Source: a virus. From it: a stretch of 64,000 nucleotides of DNA. The stretch spans positions 1-64,000 of the IMG/VR virus record IMGVR_UViG_3300044712_002068, one strand, 5' to 3'. The notes beneath the pieces are model-generated. The model was not told the origin of the DNA. It worked only from the letters and a program-made list of their open reading frames with translations, and ran no database searches. Of the stretch, positions 48,193 to 56,352 are shown one piece after another; position 1 is the first letter of the stretch; every line of letters starts with the position of its first letter. The position numbers and the translations under genes were made by a program.

Positions 48193-49336
48193 TGCTCAGA
48201 ATCTCTCGCAGCTTCATTTCTTCAAAAATGGATTGCTGTTGCTTCTCACTGATAGCTTGATGGTAGGTTTTCGCATGGATCGATACGCTATGCCCTGCCC
48301 ACCGTGCAGCCAGCGAATCAGGAACGCCCTTTACAGCCGTTCGGATACACCACGCATGTCTAAGAGCCTTGGGGCTGTGCCAGATGCCAAGTTGACGAAA
48401 GGCCGTTGTCACCTTTTCACCTAAGACGTTGTTGCTGTGACCATCGGGATCGATGCCAGGAAAGCGCACATCCCATAATTCAAACTGCGATCGCCAGCTA
48501 GGCAGGCAGGGATACGTTAACCGTTGCCCGGTCTTAGTGTTGTTAAAAACTCGTAGCGCTTCAGTCTGTTCGGTGAACCGAGCCAAATCGAGGTTAAACA
48601 ACTCTGATGGGCGAATGCCATAGACCGCATAGATACCGTAGGCCCATCGCCACTCTGGATTTTTGATCGATTGCCAGGTTTCTAAAATTTGCTCGTCAGT
48701 GGGCAAATCATCAGGGTTTATAGGCTCGGCTTTATACCCTTGCTTCAATAGCTTTACCTCTACCTCAAACTGCTTGAGGTCGGCTGCATCTAATGCGCCA
48801 AGTCGCTGCATGAATTGAGCCAGTCTGCGGTAAGACATGCAATAAAACTCACGGTTTCGGCTCGCAGGCTCCGATCGATTTTCAATCGTTTCCTTCATGA
48901 GCGTGAGTGTGAGCGGTGCAGACTGAGGCAGTTTCTGAAAGTAGAGCCAGTAATTTTTATGATAGGAATTTTCTTTGTTTGGGTCTTTCTTTGTGTGACT
49001 CCAATGATCGGCAGTGTAGCGCTCAATCCACTCTGCAACTGTCTCAGGTGGCTTGTGTTTTCCCTTTAGCCATGGCGACCATTCAAATTTTCCATCCAAT
49101 ATCTGAGCATCAATCAGTTTGACCCGTTTGGCGATCGCGCTGAGTCCTGATGCCGACGCACTGACGCCGAGTGCAAGCTCATGCCGTTTAACAGCACTAT
49201 CACCCGGTCTAATCGGCAGATGACTGGAACGCAGGTACAGACGCCCATCTTTGGCGCGAATGTCGCACTTTTCAAGGGATTGATTGATCTGGGCTATCCG
49301 CTCGGCTAGATCCACGTCTCCCCAATTTCTCCCCAA
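48176..49336 (-). CDS. int: Tyrosine recombinase integrase
   Basis: 386 residues from TTG 49336. Residues 45-110 are an Arm-binding/SAM-like region and residues 115-190 the core-binding domain. The catalytic domain has Gly-Ile-Arg-Pro-Ser-Glu-Leu (first Arg), Leu-Arg-His-Ala-Trp-Cys-Ile-Arg, Trp-Ala-Gly-His-Ser and the nucleophile Tyr in Ala-Lys-Thr-Tyr-His-Gln. The HxxR box has Lys in place of the first His (Lys-Ala-Leu-Arg). It lies next to a tRNA-Ser fragment, so it should integrate the phage at tRNA-Ser(GCU). Confidence 0.88.
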   Translation of the reverse strand: MGRNWGDVDLAERIAQINQSLEKCDIRAKDGRLYLRSSHLPIRPGDSAVKRHELALGVSASASGLSAIAKRVKLIDAQILDGKFEWSPWLKGKHKPPETVAEWIERYTADHWSHTKKDPNKENSYHKNYWLYFQKLPQSAPLTLTLMKETIENRSEPASRNREFYCMSYRRLAQFMQRLGALDAADLKQFEVEVKLLKQGYKAEPINPDDLPTDEQILETWQSIKNPEWRWAYGIYAVYGIRPSELFNLDLARFTEQTEALRVFNNTKTGQRLTYPCLPSWRSQFELWDVRFPGIDPDGHSNNVLGEKVTTAFRQLGIWHSPKALRHAWCIRTAVKGVPDSLAARWAGHSVSIHAKTYHQAISEKQQQSIFEEMKLREILSTSTRP

Positions 49337-49346
49337 TATCTCCCCA
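49317..49346. repeat. Integrase arm-type repeats (left)
   Basis: TCTCCCCA occurs at 49317, 49328 and 49339, an exact 11-bp period, over the integrase start codon. A fourth copy in the same orientation lies at 49578 on the other side of the tRNA fragment. These look like arm sites, and binding could also repress int. Confidence 0.65.
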
Positions 49347-49446
49347 GAATTATCGCATCTCAGCCCAGAAAATCTAACTTGAGTGAGTCAAAAAAGAAAT
49401 CTAGGCGAGGGGCGACAATCGGCTAAAAGCCTTTTAGGGGCTGGAA

Positions 49447-49530
49447 CGGAGAGGGAGGGATTCGAACCCTCGGTACGGTCTTACGATTCGTACAACAGAT
49501 TAGCAATCTGCCGTGTTAACTGCGAGAGCC
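49447..49530 (-). pseudogene. tRNA-Ser(GCU) 3' fragment, probable attP core
   Basis: On the minus strand: anticodon stem-loop CAGATTGCTAATCTG (anticodon GCT), a long variable arm (TACG...CGTA), the T arm CGAGGGTTCGAATCCCTC and the acceptor 3' strand CCTCTCCG. The matching 5' acceptor strand and a proper D arm are missing, so it cannot be a functional tRNA. A 3' tRNA segment next to int is the standard attP of tRNA-targeting phages, because integration must restore the host tRNA. Confidence 0.75.
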
Positions 49531-49577
49531 TTTATTTGCAAGAGTTTTCAGGATCAATTATTTTCAGTTCCCCTATT

Positions 49578-49585
49578 TCTCCCCA
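49578..49585. repeat. Integrase arm-type repeat (right)
   Basis: A further TCTCCCCA, preceded by CTATT, in direct orientation relative to the three copies at 49317-49346. It defines the right arm of the proposed attP. Confidence 0.5.
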
Positions 49586-49664
49586 GTTGGGTGACCGCAG
49601 TTTTTACAGGCTTTGCTGCGCTGAGATAGGGTGAGTAAATATCAAACCACAAAAAAGCGACCGC

Positions 49665-49706
49665 TTGACATCCTCCCCTGCCTGAAGGCGAGGGGATTCC
49701 TAAGAC
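49665..49706 (-). ncRNA. TnpB omega-RNA 3' end (scaffold terminus)
   Basis: The sequence just downstream of tnpB has the right-end hairpin and terminal GTCAA at which TnpB guide RNAs switch from scaffold to guide. The rest of the RNA overlaps the tnpB 3' end. The guide would read leftward from 49664, beginning GCGGTCGCTTTTTTGTGG. Confidence 0.55.
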
Positions 49707-50882
49707 TCACGACTTAGGTTTCTGTTTCATAGCACTTGCCTTCCGAGATTTGCTCTCTTCGGGTCTTATAGTCGCTCCACAGACTAACACTGCCTGTCCA
49801 GCAGCTAAATGGTTTTTAGCAGCATTCACATCTCGGTCATGGTGAGCATTGCATTTAGGACAATCCCATTCACGAATATTGAGCGGAAGCTTTTCAACAA
49901 CATGCCCACAACACGAACACGTTTTAGAACCAGGGAACCAGCGGTCAAGCTGGATAAAAGTGCGTCCATGCCAACTAGCCTTGTAGGCCAGTTGGCGGGT
50001 CAGCTCACCCCATCCAGCATCGGATATGGAACGCGCCAACTTCCGGTTTTTGACCATGTTTTTCACTGCCAACGACTCAGCGACGATGGTTTGGTTTTCT
50101 CTCACCAATCGCGTTGTCAGTTTGTGCAGGAAATCTTGACGAGAATCTTTAATCTGCGCATGGATACGCGCCACTTTGAGCCGTGCTTTATCTCGGTTCC
50201 GAGAGCCCTTAGTCTTGCGGCTAAGCGCTTTCTGGGCACGTCTGAGCTTTTTGTAAAGTCGGTTAAAGTGCTTGGGGTTAGCAACCTTCTCACCATCACT
50301 GGTTGTAACCAGACTGGTGATACCGGCATCAATCCCGATCGCTCTGTCAACCCTTGGCAATGGCTCAATAGTGGGGTCATCCACCAACAGAGAAACAGTC
50401 CACCTTCCCGATGGCTCAAGCCTCACTGTGATAGTGGAAGGCTCAACATCCCTAGGCAGTGTACGGCTCCATCGAATCGGCAAAGCCTCGGAGCACTTAG
50501 CCAAAAACACCTGTCCATCTTTCCAGCGGAAAGCAGAGCGGGTAAACTCTGCACTGCCACCATTGCGCTTCTTTTTAAAGTTGGGATGCTTCGCTCTACC
50601 TGCCCAGAAATTGGTAAATGCAGTTTGCAGATGCCTCAATCCCTGTTGCAGCGGAACGCAGCTAACCTCATTCAAAAAGCTCAAGCTCTCGTCTTTTTTC
50701 CAGCCAGTCAACATCGAAGACGATTGGTTATATCCAATCCGCTCTTGATGCTGATACCACGCCTCCGTCCTCGCTGCCAACGCCCGGTTATACACTAAAC
50801 GCACACAGCCAAGAGTCCGTCTCAGCAAGGTTTCTTGCTCAGTGGTTGGATAAAAACGAAACTTGTAAGCGCGTTCTGTCAT
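49707..50882 (-). CDS. tnpB: TnpB RNA-guided nuclease
   Basis: 391 residues. N-terminal HTH_OrfB-type segment (Tyr-Lys-Phe-Arg-Phe-Tyr-Pro-Thr). The RuvC-like catalytic residues are Gly-Ile-Asp-Ala-Gly (Asp), Val-Ala-Glu-Ser-Leu (Glu) and Asp-Arg-Asp-Val-Asn-Ala-Ala-Lys-Asn (Asp). A Cys4 zinc finger (Cys-Ser-Cys-Cys-Gly, Cys-Pro-Lys-Cys) lies between the last two. All motifs are intact, so it may be active. Confidence 0.9.
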   Translation of the reverse strand: MTERAYKFRFYPTTEQETLLRRTLGCVRLVYNRALAARTEAWYQHQERIGYNQSSSMLTGWKKDESLSFLNEVSCVPLQQGLRHLQTAFTNFWAGRAKHPNFKKKRNGGSAEFTRSAFRWKDGQVFLAKCSEALPIRWSRTLPRDVEPSTITVRLEPSGRWTVSLLVDDPTIEPLPRVDRAIGIDAGITSLVTTSDGEKVANPKHFNRLYKKLRRAQKALSRKTKGSRNRDKARLKVARIHAQIKDSRQDFLHKLTTRLVRENQTIVAESLAVKNMVKNRKLARSISDAGWGELTRQLAYKASWHGRTFIQLDRWFPGSKTCSCCGHVVEKLPLNIREWDCPKCNAHHDRDVNAAKNHLAAGQAVLVCGATIRPEESKSRKASAMKQKPKS

Positions 50883-51254
50883 GCTTCACAGTCTAACATT
50901 TGCTTTGTGAAGTTAGTACAAATGTTTGGTGATTTCACGGTATTGAACCACTCAATCACCGCCCCTATCCCTCACTGCCATTCATGACAGGGTCTCCCGG
51001 AGATAACGATGAAGCAGTGAAAAGGGGCGATCGCGAGCCAGGTTTTAAGTCTGTTTTGATGGATAAAATATGAATGGCGATCGCCACCGCTGTTCTAAAA
51101 TCACCCAACTGCTAACGCTAGGCTCATGGCAGCCATCCCTATGGCTCAACCGGGAGGAGGTACGGGGTATGACAATAACCCAAGTTGAGAAAATCGGTCA
51201 CAGCAGGCGATCGCCGCCCCTAGAATAAAAGTCAACCATTGTTCTAGGGGCGGG
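50883..51254. other. Intergenic stretch
   Basis: 372 bases with no convincing gene. It includes the left flank of tnpB, several HIP1 sites and a strong GGGAGGAGG ribosome site before ATG 51170. That frame is only 19 codons long and ends in a decamer-like sequence, so it may be the remnant of a gene. An inverted repeat follows at 51214-51253. Confidence 0.5.
51214..51253. repeat. Inverted repeat built from two dispersed decamers
   Basis: CCGCCCCTAGAA (51214-51225) is perfectly inverted as TTCTAGGGGCGG (51242-51253). It lies two bases beyond the stop of the leftward gene 51255-51617, so the RNA would form a 12-bp stem there. It lacks a U-run. Confidence 0.7.
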
Positions 51255-51617
51255 TTAAGTATCATCCGTGGGTGGCTGAAAGGGTGGGGGGATTGCCTCA
51301 ACAAAGTGCAGTGAGGTCAGCAGGCCAAACGCATACCCATAGGCTAGGGGGTCACTGAGGGTCGCCGCTGGAATCAGTAACTTGCCTCCGATCGTCTGAG
51401 GCACGATCTTAAACGCTCGGTCTAGATTGAGGTCTGCTAGTTCCGGCAGTTGCTCAAGCGGCAGCTCTAGCCACCAATTTTCAATCAAACTGCGCTGCTC
51501 TGAGTCGAATTCTCGATTGAGTTGAAAAAAGTCTCGCAGAAACTGCTGCGCGTCTGGCTCCAAGTCGTTGAAGCTCAGCGGAGTCGAGCGCATTGTAGAC
51601 AAGATGGTTTCGATCAT
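51255..51617 (-). CDS. Hypothetical protein of the leftward virion group
   Basis: 120 residues. Phe-Leu-Arg-Asp-Phe-Phe-Gln-Leu-Asn and Asn-Trp-Trp-Leu-Glu-Leu, mostly helical. One-base overlap with the fibre-like gene upstream. It could be a fibre assembly chaperone by position. Function unknown. Confidence 0.5.
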   Translation of the reverse strand: MIETILSTMRSTPLSFNDLEPDAQQFLRDFFQLNREFDSEQRSLIENWWLELPLEQLPELADLNLDRAFKIVPQTIGGKLLIPAATLSDPLAYGYAFGLLTSLHFVEAIPPPFQPPTDDT

Positions 51618-52468
51618 TAGGGGGCTCCTACTCTGGCGATCGCTAGGTTGAAATTTCGCACGGCATTGTAAAGCAGTGCTATTTCGGCGTTGCCCACTCC
51701 TGCTAGTCCGTCAGTCAGTGCGCACGCAAACACTCGGGCTGTGTTCAGCATGTTTCCGTCAGGCGCTCCGTTGTTGTTTCTCGCTAGATAGTATGGCGCA
51801 AGGGTAATGGGCGTTTGGGTACGACTTACGGTGCTTGATATAATCTCTGTTGCGTTTCTGTAGATACCTATGGCATTTGAAGACGGAGATTGCAGCGATA
51901 ATGCACCATCGCCGCTCACCCCAGGATAGGAAAGCAGCACTCCATCGGAAACATTATCGCAGCGTCCTTGAAGTGTTCCGTTTGCGTTTGTGAGTCGATA
52001 AGTGTAGGTTGATCCTGCGTCGATACTTCCGCCTAGCATCCAGTATTGAGCTGGGTCAATTAACCCAGTGCCATACAGAAAGATCCCACAATTGCTTGTG
52101 TTAACGCCTGTCATGCCGATGTTTGAGGCGATCGCCCTGCCTGAACCAGGGGCTAGGCCGTTCGATTCGCTGTAGTCGCCTGCCACGATATTGATCAGCG
52201 TTGCATCAGGGCCGTAGGCTGCGGTTCGAGCTGCGCTGAGATTCCCACCGCAAAGCAGTAGCAACTGTCTGATTTTGCTTGCAATCGGTTCTAGGGGCAA
52301 GAAAACGAACTCGTCCGCAGCGGCTAGGGTTGGGTCGCTGATGCTGCCGCCATTGGCCAAAATCGCAGCTTTCCAGGCAATAGCGCGATCGCTCAAATTA
52401 CTGGCTGATCCAGACTGTAAAACAGCGCTGTTACCTATTTGGCTCAGCGGCACGGCTCCAATCATCAT
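51617..52468 (-). CDS. Fibre- or spike-like virion protein
   Basis: 283 residues, Gly/Ser/Asn/Ala-rich. The C-terminal half (Ala-Pro-Tyr-Tyr-Leu-Ala-Arg-Asn-Asn-Asn, Ala-Arg-Val-Phe-Ala-Cys-Ala-Leu, Ala-Leu-Leu-Tyr-Asn-Ala-Val) resembles LamG-type virion domains. It overlaps both neighbours in the leftward operon. Probably a second adhesin. Confidence 0.55.
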   Translation of the reverse strand: MMIGAVPLSQIGNSAVLQSGSASNLSDRAIAWKAAILANGGSISDPTLAAADEFVFLPLEPIASKIRQLLLLCGGNLSAARTAAYGPDATLINIVAGDYSESNGLAPGSGRAIASNIGMTGVNTSNCGIFLYGTGLIDPAQYWMLGGSIDAGSTYTYRLTNANGTLQGRCDNVSDGVLLSYPGVSGDGALSLQSPSSNAIGIYRNATEIISSTVSRTQTPITLAPYYLARNNNGAPDGNMLNTARVFACALTDGLAGVGNAEIALLYNAVRNFNLAIARVGAP

Positions 52469-52908
52469 GCTGCTTTCCTCTTGGCGACATTGAACCGACC
52501 GGAGAGCACATCCCCCGCACCGTCAACATTGTTGAGGTCAATCACCCGCATTCGATGGTCATCAGGGATGATTACCGGCGAAATGGGCACGGTGATCAGG
52601 TCGCCTTTTGCCTCGCTCGCCTCTGGCAGGCCAATGCCGAACGAATAGTAACGGGTCTGGCTGGCAGTCTGCAGAACCCCACTCGGGCACCTGAGAAAAC
52701 TAGAGCCTGCATTCACGTTATCCGCTGTAAATGCCAGCCTGCGATCGCCATTTGTGGCACTGGTGATGTATTTTACGAATCCGCCTAAGATTTGATAGTA
52801 GTAGTCATCTGGCACGTCGATCGTGAGGACGTGAGAGGAAAAGATCCCATCAATGATCGTTGACTGCCAGTTTCCAGACTGATAAATCAGACCCTCAAAA
52901 CTTCCCAT
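52465..52908 (-). CDS. Small virion protein
   Basis: 147 residues, beta-rich: Gly-Leu-Ile-Tyr-Gln-Ser-Gly-Asn-Trp-Gln, Tyr-Tyr-Tyr-Gln-Ile-Leu-Gly-Gly-Phe, Ile-Asp-Leu-Asn-Asn-Val-Asp. ATGA overlap with the fibre-like gene. A CGGGAA promoter motif precedes it at 52940. Role by context. Confidence 0.5.
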   Translation of the reverse strand: MGSFEGLIYQSGNWQSTIIDGIFSSHVLTIDVPDDYYYQILGGFVKYITSATNGDRRLAFTADNVNAGSSFLRCPSGVLQTASQTRYYSFGIGLPEASEAKGDLITVPISPVIIPDDHRMRVIDLNNVDGAGDVLSGRFNVAKRKAA

Positions 52909-52929
52909 AAACCCTCTGCCTATTTTCTA

Positions 52930-52940
52930 CAGGGTTCCCG
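52930..52940 (-). promoter_or_regulatory. Late promoter motif CGGGAACCCTG (leftward)
   Basis: Reads leftward, 32 bases before ATG 52908. One base (C for T) departs from the CGGGAAT core. Confidence 0.5.
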
Positions 52941-52946
52941 CAGGGC

Positions 52947-53321
52947 TCAGGCGTCGGTTTGCGGCTCCCCAAAATAAACAACGATATCGCCCCTAACCGG
53001 AAACTTTACCGACCCGTCTGGATAGACCCGTTTGAGGGTGTGGGTATAGCGCACGCTGGGCACCAGCCGGATCGAGTCGGCTTTTGGCAGCGACACAATC
53101 AGGTCGCCGGTCTGGTCGGCCAGCTCGCACGTAAAGGAGGCGATCGCAGTCCCCAAAAAATTGAGTATTTCCGATGTGAATGTGCTGCCGGTTAGATCCT
53201 CCGGCTGTCCATCTGGGGTTTTGAAACTCAGGGTCGTGCTGTAGTCCTCACCTGAGATGATCGTGTGTCGATAGTTGCCCATGGTTTGCTCTAGCGCATG
53301 ATAGTAGTATTCCCGTGCCAT
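52947..53321 (-). CDS. Virion-type protein upstream of the leftward fibre genes
   Basis: 124 residues from ATG 53321, one base after a CCCCTAGAAC copy; longer frames to 53459 overlap the terminase start. Tyr-Ser-Thr-Thr-Leu-Ser-Phe-Lys-Thr and Gly-Asp-Leu-Ile-Val-Ser-Leu are beta strands typical of baseplate-upper-protein-like N-termini. Function by context. Confidence 0.5.
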   Translation of the reverse strand: MAREYYYHALEQTMGNYRHTIISGEDYSTTLSFKTPDGQPEDLTGSTFTSEILNFLGTAIASFTCELADQTGDLIVSLPKADSIRLVPSVRYTHTLKRVYPDGSVKFPVRGDIVVYFGEPQTDA

Positions 53322-53436
53322 TGTTCTAGGGGCGAAATCCGACATTTCCGACAGTAGGGCAAGAATTTGTGTCGGATCACTTGGGAACTCTGAGCACAGC
53401 AGCGTTTTTACTGCAAGATATTGGGCGATCGCCACT

Positions 53437-54096
53437 ATGGTCAGACGAACAAAATACACGCCTGAGAACGTGCAAAAAATACTCGATACGATGGCTCAAA
53501 CCGGCTCAGACGGCAGCAGCGCCAAGGCTGGAACAATCAGCCGAGATACGCTCTATGCGTGGATCAATAGATATCCTGAGTTTGCTGAGCAAGTCAGTCA
53601 AGCTAAGGCAGAGTATCGAGAGACTTGCCCTGAAGTGCTGGTGAGGCAGGCTAACAAGGCGTTTTCTGACTACCTGTATGGCCGAATGGAAAAGGTTGTG
53701 AGAATCACCAAAAAAGGAACGACAAGCCGAGGGGATGGCGAGATCGGCTATGAGGAGGAAGTGATCCAGCGCGTTCCGGTGGGGGTGCCTCGCTGGGCTA
53801 TTGAGCGAGTGTTGGGCAAGCCAATGGATGTTTTGGAGGCTGCTAAAACATTCGCTGAGGCTGGAATCCTTCCCCATTGGATTGTGCAGCGAATCGCTGA
53901 AGAAATCGAAGGGGCTAAGAAGGGCATCAGGAACGCTTTTGAAGGTGTTTTGCCTGATGCTGACTTTAGAGCGGAAAAGCCCGGTCTATCGCCGCAGACC
54001 GCCGCAGCAATCAGGGCTCATGTTTTGGGCATTGACTTGGCTCAGCAAAACAATTTAGACGACTCAAAGCCTTTGACAGAGGAGGTTTCACGGTAA
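53437..54096 (+). CDS. Terminase small subunit
   Basis: 219 residues. Residues 5-60 are an HTH (Glu-Asn-Val-Gln-Lys-Ile-Leu-Asp, Ser-Arg-Asp-Thr-Leu-Tyr-Ala-Trp-Ile, Phe-Ala-Glu-Gln-Val), the DNA-recognition domain of small terminases. The middle resembles the oligomerisation core. It precedes the large terminase, interrupted only by an HNH gene. It recognises the packaging site. Confidence 0.75.
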   Translation: MVRRTKYTPENVQKILDTMAQTGSDGSSAKAGTISRDTLYAWINRYPEFAEQVSQAKAEYRETCPEVLVRQANKAFSDYLYGRMEKVVRITKKGTTSRGDGEIGYEEEVIQRVPVGVPRWAIERVLGKPMDVLEAAKTFAEAGILPHWIVQRIAEEIEGAKKGIRNAFEGVLPDADFRAEKPGLSPQTAAAIRAHVLGIDLAQQNNLDDSKPLTEEVSR

Positions 54097-54174
54097 AATT
54101 AAAGATAGCAATGCCTCTCGCGAGCTGGTAACTCCAGAGGCTCTAACCCTTGGCAAGAAGGATCAGCAAAATTG

Positions 54175-54906
54175 ATGATAGAGCACTTTGATGCTGCAAA
54201 GTATTTCCTTGGAAAGCTTTGCAAATACGGTCACGAATGGAATGAATCGGGTCAATCACTTCGCACCCTAGCAAATCGTTCATGCTATCAGTGCTGCTTA
54301 CTTGCATCACAGCGATGGAAACAACGCAATCCTGAGAAAACTCAGGAATATAGCCGCGAACAGTGGGGAAAGAATCCACGCAAGCGATCGCCTGAATACT
54401 ATCGTGATTACTACAGGCGAAATGCAGAGGGCTATAAACGCCGGAATGCAAAGTACAGAGCCAAGCGTTCAACGGGCTTTGTTGAGGGTGTGAGGCGATA
54501 CTCTCAACTGCACTGGAAAGAGCAGTATTTGAAGCATAGAGATGAGGTTCACGCTTACCGGAGGCAACGACGGGCCAAATCAAGAGGGGTGAGAGTGGAG
54601 CCCTACACAGCGCAGGATCTTGGCGATCGCCTTAAGTTGTTTGGGGGCAAGTGTGCATACTGTCAGCAGTTGCTTGATTCGGCAGGCGAGCCACACTGGG
54701 ATCATGTTGTGCCCATTTTAAGGAATGGGGTAGATGGGCTTTCCAACCTTGTGCCATCGTGTAAGCATTGCAATTGCCGTAAATGGGCGCATGACGCCTA
54801 TGCATGGTACTCAAGACAGCCGTTTTTCTCTCGTGAGCAATGGCAGCTAATCAATGAAGCTTGCAGCTATCCATCGGAGCATCAGCAAAAGCCTATTAGC
54901 GAGTGA
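54175..54906 (+). CDS. HNH homing-type endonuclease between terminase genes
   Basis: 243 residues from ATG 54175. Two N-terminal Cys pairs (Cys-Tyr-Gln-Cys), a very basic Arg/Lys/Tyr-rich middle, then the HNH core at 175-220: Cys-Ala-Tyr-Cys, Trp-Asp-His-Val-Val-Pro, Asn-Leu-Val-Pro-Ser-Cys, His-Cys-Asn. A GCCTCT/AGAGGC hairpin lies in the 80-base leader. Freestanding HNH genes beside terminases are common as homing elements or packaging helpers. Confidence 0.82.
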   Translation: MIEHFDAAKYFLGKLCKYGHEWNESGQSLRTLANRSCYQCCLLASQRWKQRNPEKTQEYSREQWGKNPRKRSPEYYRDYYRRNAEGYKRRNAKYRAKRSTGFVEGVRRYSQLHWKEQYLKHRDEVHAYRRQRRAKSRGVRVEPYTAQDLGDRLKLFGGKCAYCQQLLDSAGEPHWDHVVPILRNGVDGLSNLVPSCKHCNCRKWAHDAYAWYSRQPFFSREQWQLINEACSYPSEHQQKPISE

Positions 54907-54940
54907 TGACGGTCGAGGCACAGGAGGCGATCGCCTGCTC

Positions 54941-56281
54941 ATGCCCGATGGGGTTGACTGGCGAGCGATGCCACCGGCGTTGATGCCCTATCAGCAGCGG
55001 TGGGTATCGGATGACTCGCCTATCAAAATCTGTGAGAAGTCCAGACGGGTCGGTCTGACATGGGCCGAGGCTTGTGATTGCGTGTTAGATGCTGCCAGCG
55101 CTGGGGGCAGGAGCGTGATCTATGTCTCGTATAACTTCGACATGACTGAGAACTTTATTCGAGATTGCGAGTTTTGGGCGAAAGCCTTTAAGCTCGCAGC
55201 GTCTGAGGTTGAGGAGGTCATGCTCGAAGATGAGCAAATTCTCGCCTATCAGATCCGGTTTTCATCGGGCAACACCATAAAGGCTCTGTCAGGCAAACCG
55301 AACAACATTCGAGGCAAGCAGGCGCGTGTCGTGATTGATGAGGCCGCATTCTGTGACAATCTAGCGGGTCTGGTCAAGGCTGCGATCGCCCTGCTGATGT
55401 GGGGTGGCAGGATTTCGATCATCTCGTCTCACAATGGCGTTGATAACCCGTTTAACCTGCTGATTGAAGCGGTTAAGGCTGGCGAGCTGACCTACTCACG
55501 GCATCGAATCACGCTAGATGATGCGCTGATTGATGGGCTCTATGAGCGTATCTGTCTAACCCAAGGCCAAAAGTGGAGCCCAGACGCAGAGGACGAATGG
55601 CGATCGCAGCTATACCGAGACTATGGCATTGATGCAGAGGAAGAACTCGACTGCATACCGTTCAAAGCTCGGCCCGGTGGCGTGTTTAATCGCGACTGGT
55701 TTGAGGTGGTTGATTCTATCCCCAATGGGGGCACCGAGTGCCGATTCTGGGATATGGCCGCCACAGCTCAAGAGCAGAACAGTGAGGCGTGTCTAACCTC
55801 TGGCGTGCGGATGAAGCGGATCGGCAATATCTACTATATTGGCCACGTTGATGCTGAGCGACTAGGGCCAGCAGAGGGTGACGATCGCATCGTTAGCTGC
55901 GCCCAGCAGGATGGGCGGTTTTGCATGGTCAGGTGGGAAAAGGAGGGGGGTAGCGCTGGCCCCAAGGTCGATGCATACCTTAAGGCTCGTCTGGCAGGGT
56001 TTAACGCCACGGGCATCAAGCCGCTGGGGGATAAGCTGCTGAGAGCCAAACCATTCGCCTCAGAATGCAAGCGAGGCAACGTGAAAGTATTAAGAGCCGA
56101 CTGGACAGACCAGTATTTAGACTGGCTCCATGCGTTTGACGGGCTATCAGGCAAGGGCAAGATTAACGACCCGATCGACGCCAGCAGCGGAGCCTACAGC
56201 GTATTGAAGGAGACGATCGATCGGGTTGAGTTTGCCACGACCGGACGCAAGCGGATCGCCTCACAAATGAAGGGGTATTGA
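54941..56281 (+). CDS. Terminase large subunit, Mu gp28-like
   Basis: 446 residues from ATG 54941; an upstream in-frame ATG at 54854 would overlap the HNH gene. Glu-Lys-Ser-Arg-Arg-Val-Gly-Leu-Thr-Trp is the Walker A-like motif, Val-Val-Ile-Asp-Glu-Ala-Ala-Phe the Walker B. Phe-Trp-Asp-Met-Ala starts the RuvC-like nuclease domain. It translocates DNA into the prohead and cuts it. AGGAGG lies 15 bases upstream. Confidence 0.88.
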   Translation: MPDGVDWRAMPPALMPYQQRWVSDDSPIKICEKSRRVGLTWAEACDCVLDAASAGGRSVIYVSYNFDMTENFIRDCEFWAKAFKLAASEVEEVMLEDEQILAYQIRFSSGNTIKALSGKPNNIRGKQARVVIDEAAFCDNLAGLVKAAIALLMWGGRISIISSHNGVDNPFNLLIEAVKAGELTYSRHRITLDDALIDGLYERICLTQGQKWSPDAEDEWRSQLYRDYGIDAEEELDCIPFKARPGGVFNRDWFEVVDSIPNGGTECRFWDMAATAQEQNSEACLTSGVRMKRIGNIYYIGHVDAERLGPAEGDDRIVSCAQQDGRFCMVRWEKEGGSAGPKVDAYLKARLAGFNATGIKPLGDKLLRAKPFASECKRGNVKVLRADWTDQYLDWLHAFDGLSGKGKINDPIDASSGAYSVLKETIDRVEFATTGRKRIASQMKGY

Positions 56282-56286
56282 CCCAG

Positions 56287-56324
56287 TTCTTACTCTTGAC
56301 AAGAGTAAGAATGTCTCTTATATT
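56287..56324 (+). promoter_or_regulatory. Consensus promoter overlapped by a 25-base perfect palindrome
   Basis: TTCTTACTCTT (56287-56297) is inverted exactly as AAGAGTAAGAA (56301-56311). TTGACA (56296-56301) and TATATT (56319-56324) are 17 bases apart, a consensus sigma-70 promoter. The palindrome overlaps the -35, an obvious repressor site. It makes the three small genes downstream independent of the late operon. Confidence 0.75.
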
Positions 56325-56352
56325 GGGTGAATACCACTCGGGGGACAAGGGC

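Larger units (their letters stand above)
49665..50940 (-). mobile_element. Solo TnpB element (IS1341/IS605-type)
   Basis: The right end is clear: CCCCTCGCC/GGCAGGGG hairpin then GAGGATGTCAA on the minus strand, ending at 49665, as in IS200/IS605-type right ends. Only tnpB is present and no tnpA is seen in the window. The left end is not resolved, and 50940 is an estimate. It sits between attP and the leftward virion genes. Confidence 0.7.

Noticed and set aside
49383-49634. Rightward 83-codon frame over the tRNA fragment
   Set aside because: Its Glu-Arg-Glu-Gly-Phe-Glu-Pro-Ser segment is the well-known false translation of a tRNA T arm; it lies on the antisense strand of the tRNA-Ser fragment.
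49809-50798. Long rightward frames antisense to tnpB
   Set aside because: TnpB on the minus strand is intact and strongly conserved; the opposite frames have unusual composition and no recognisable motif.
51170-51229. 19-codon frame behind a very strong ribosome site
   Set aside because: Too short to call; it ends in a decamer-like sequence and may be a gene remnant, so it is only mentioned in the gap entry.
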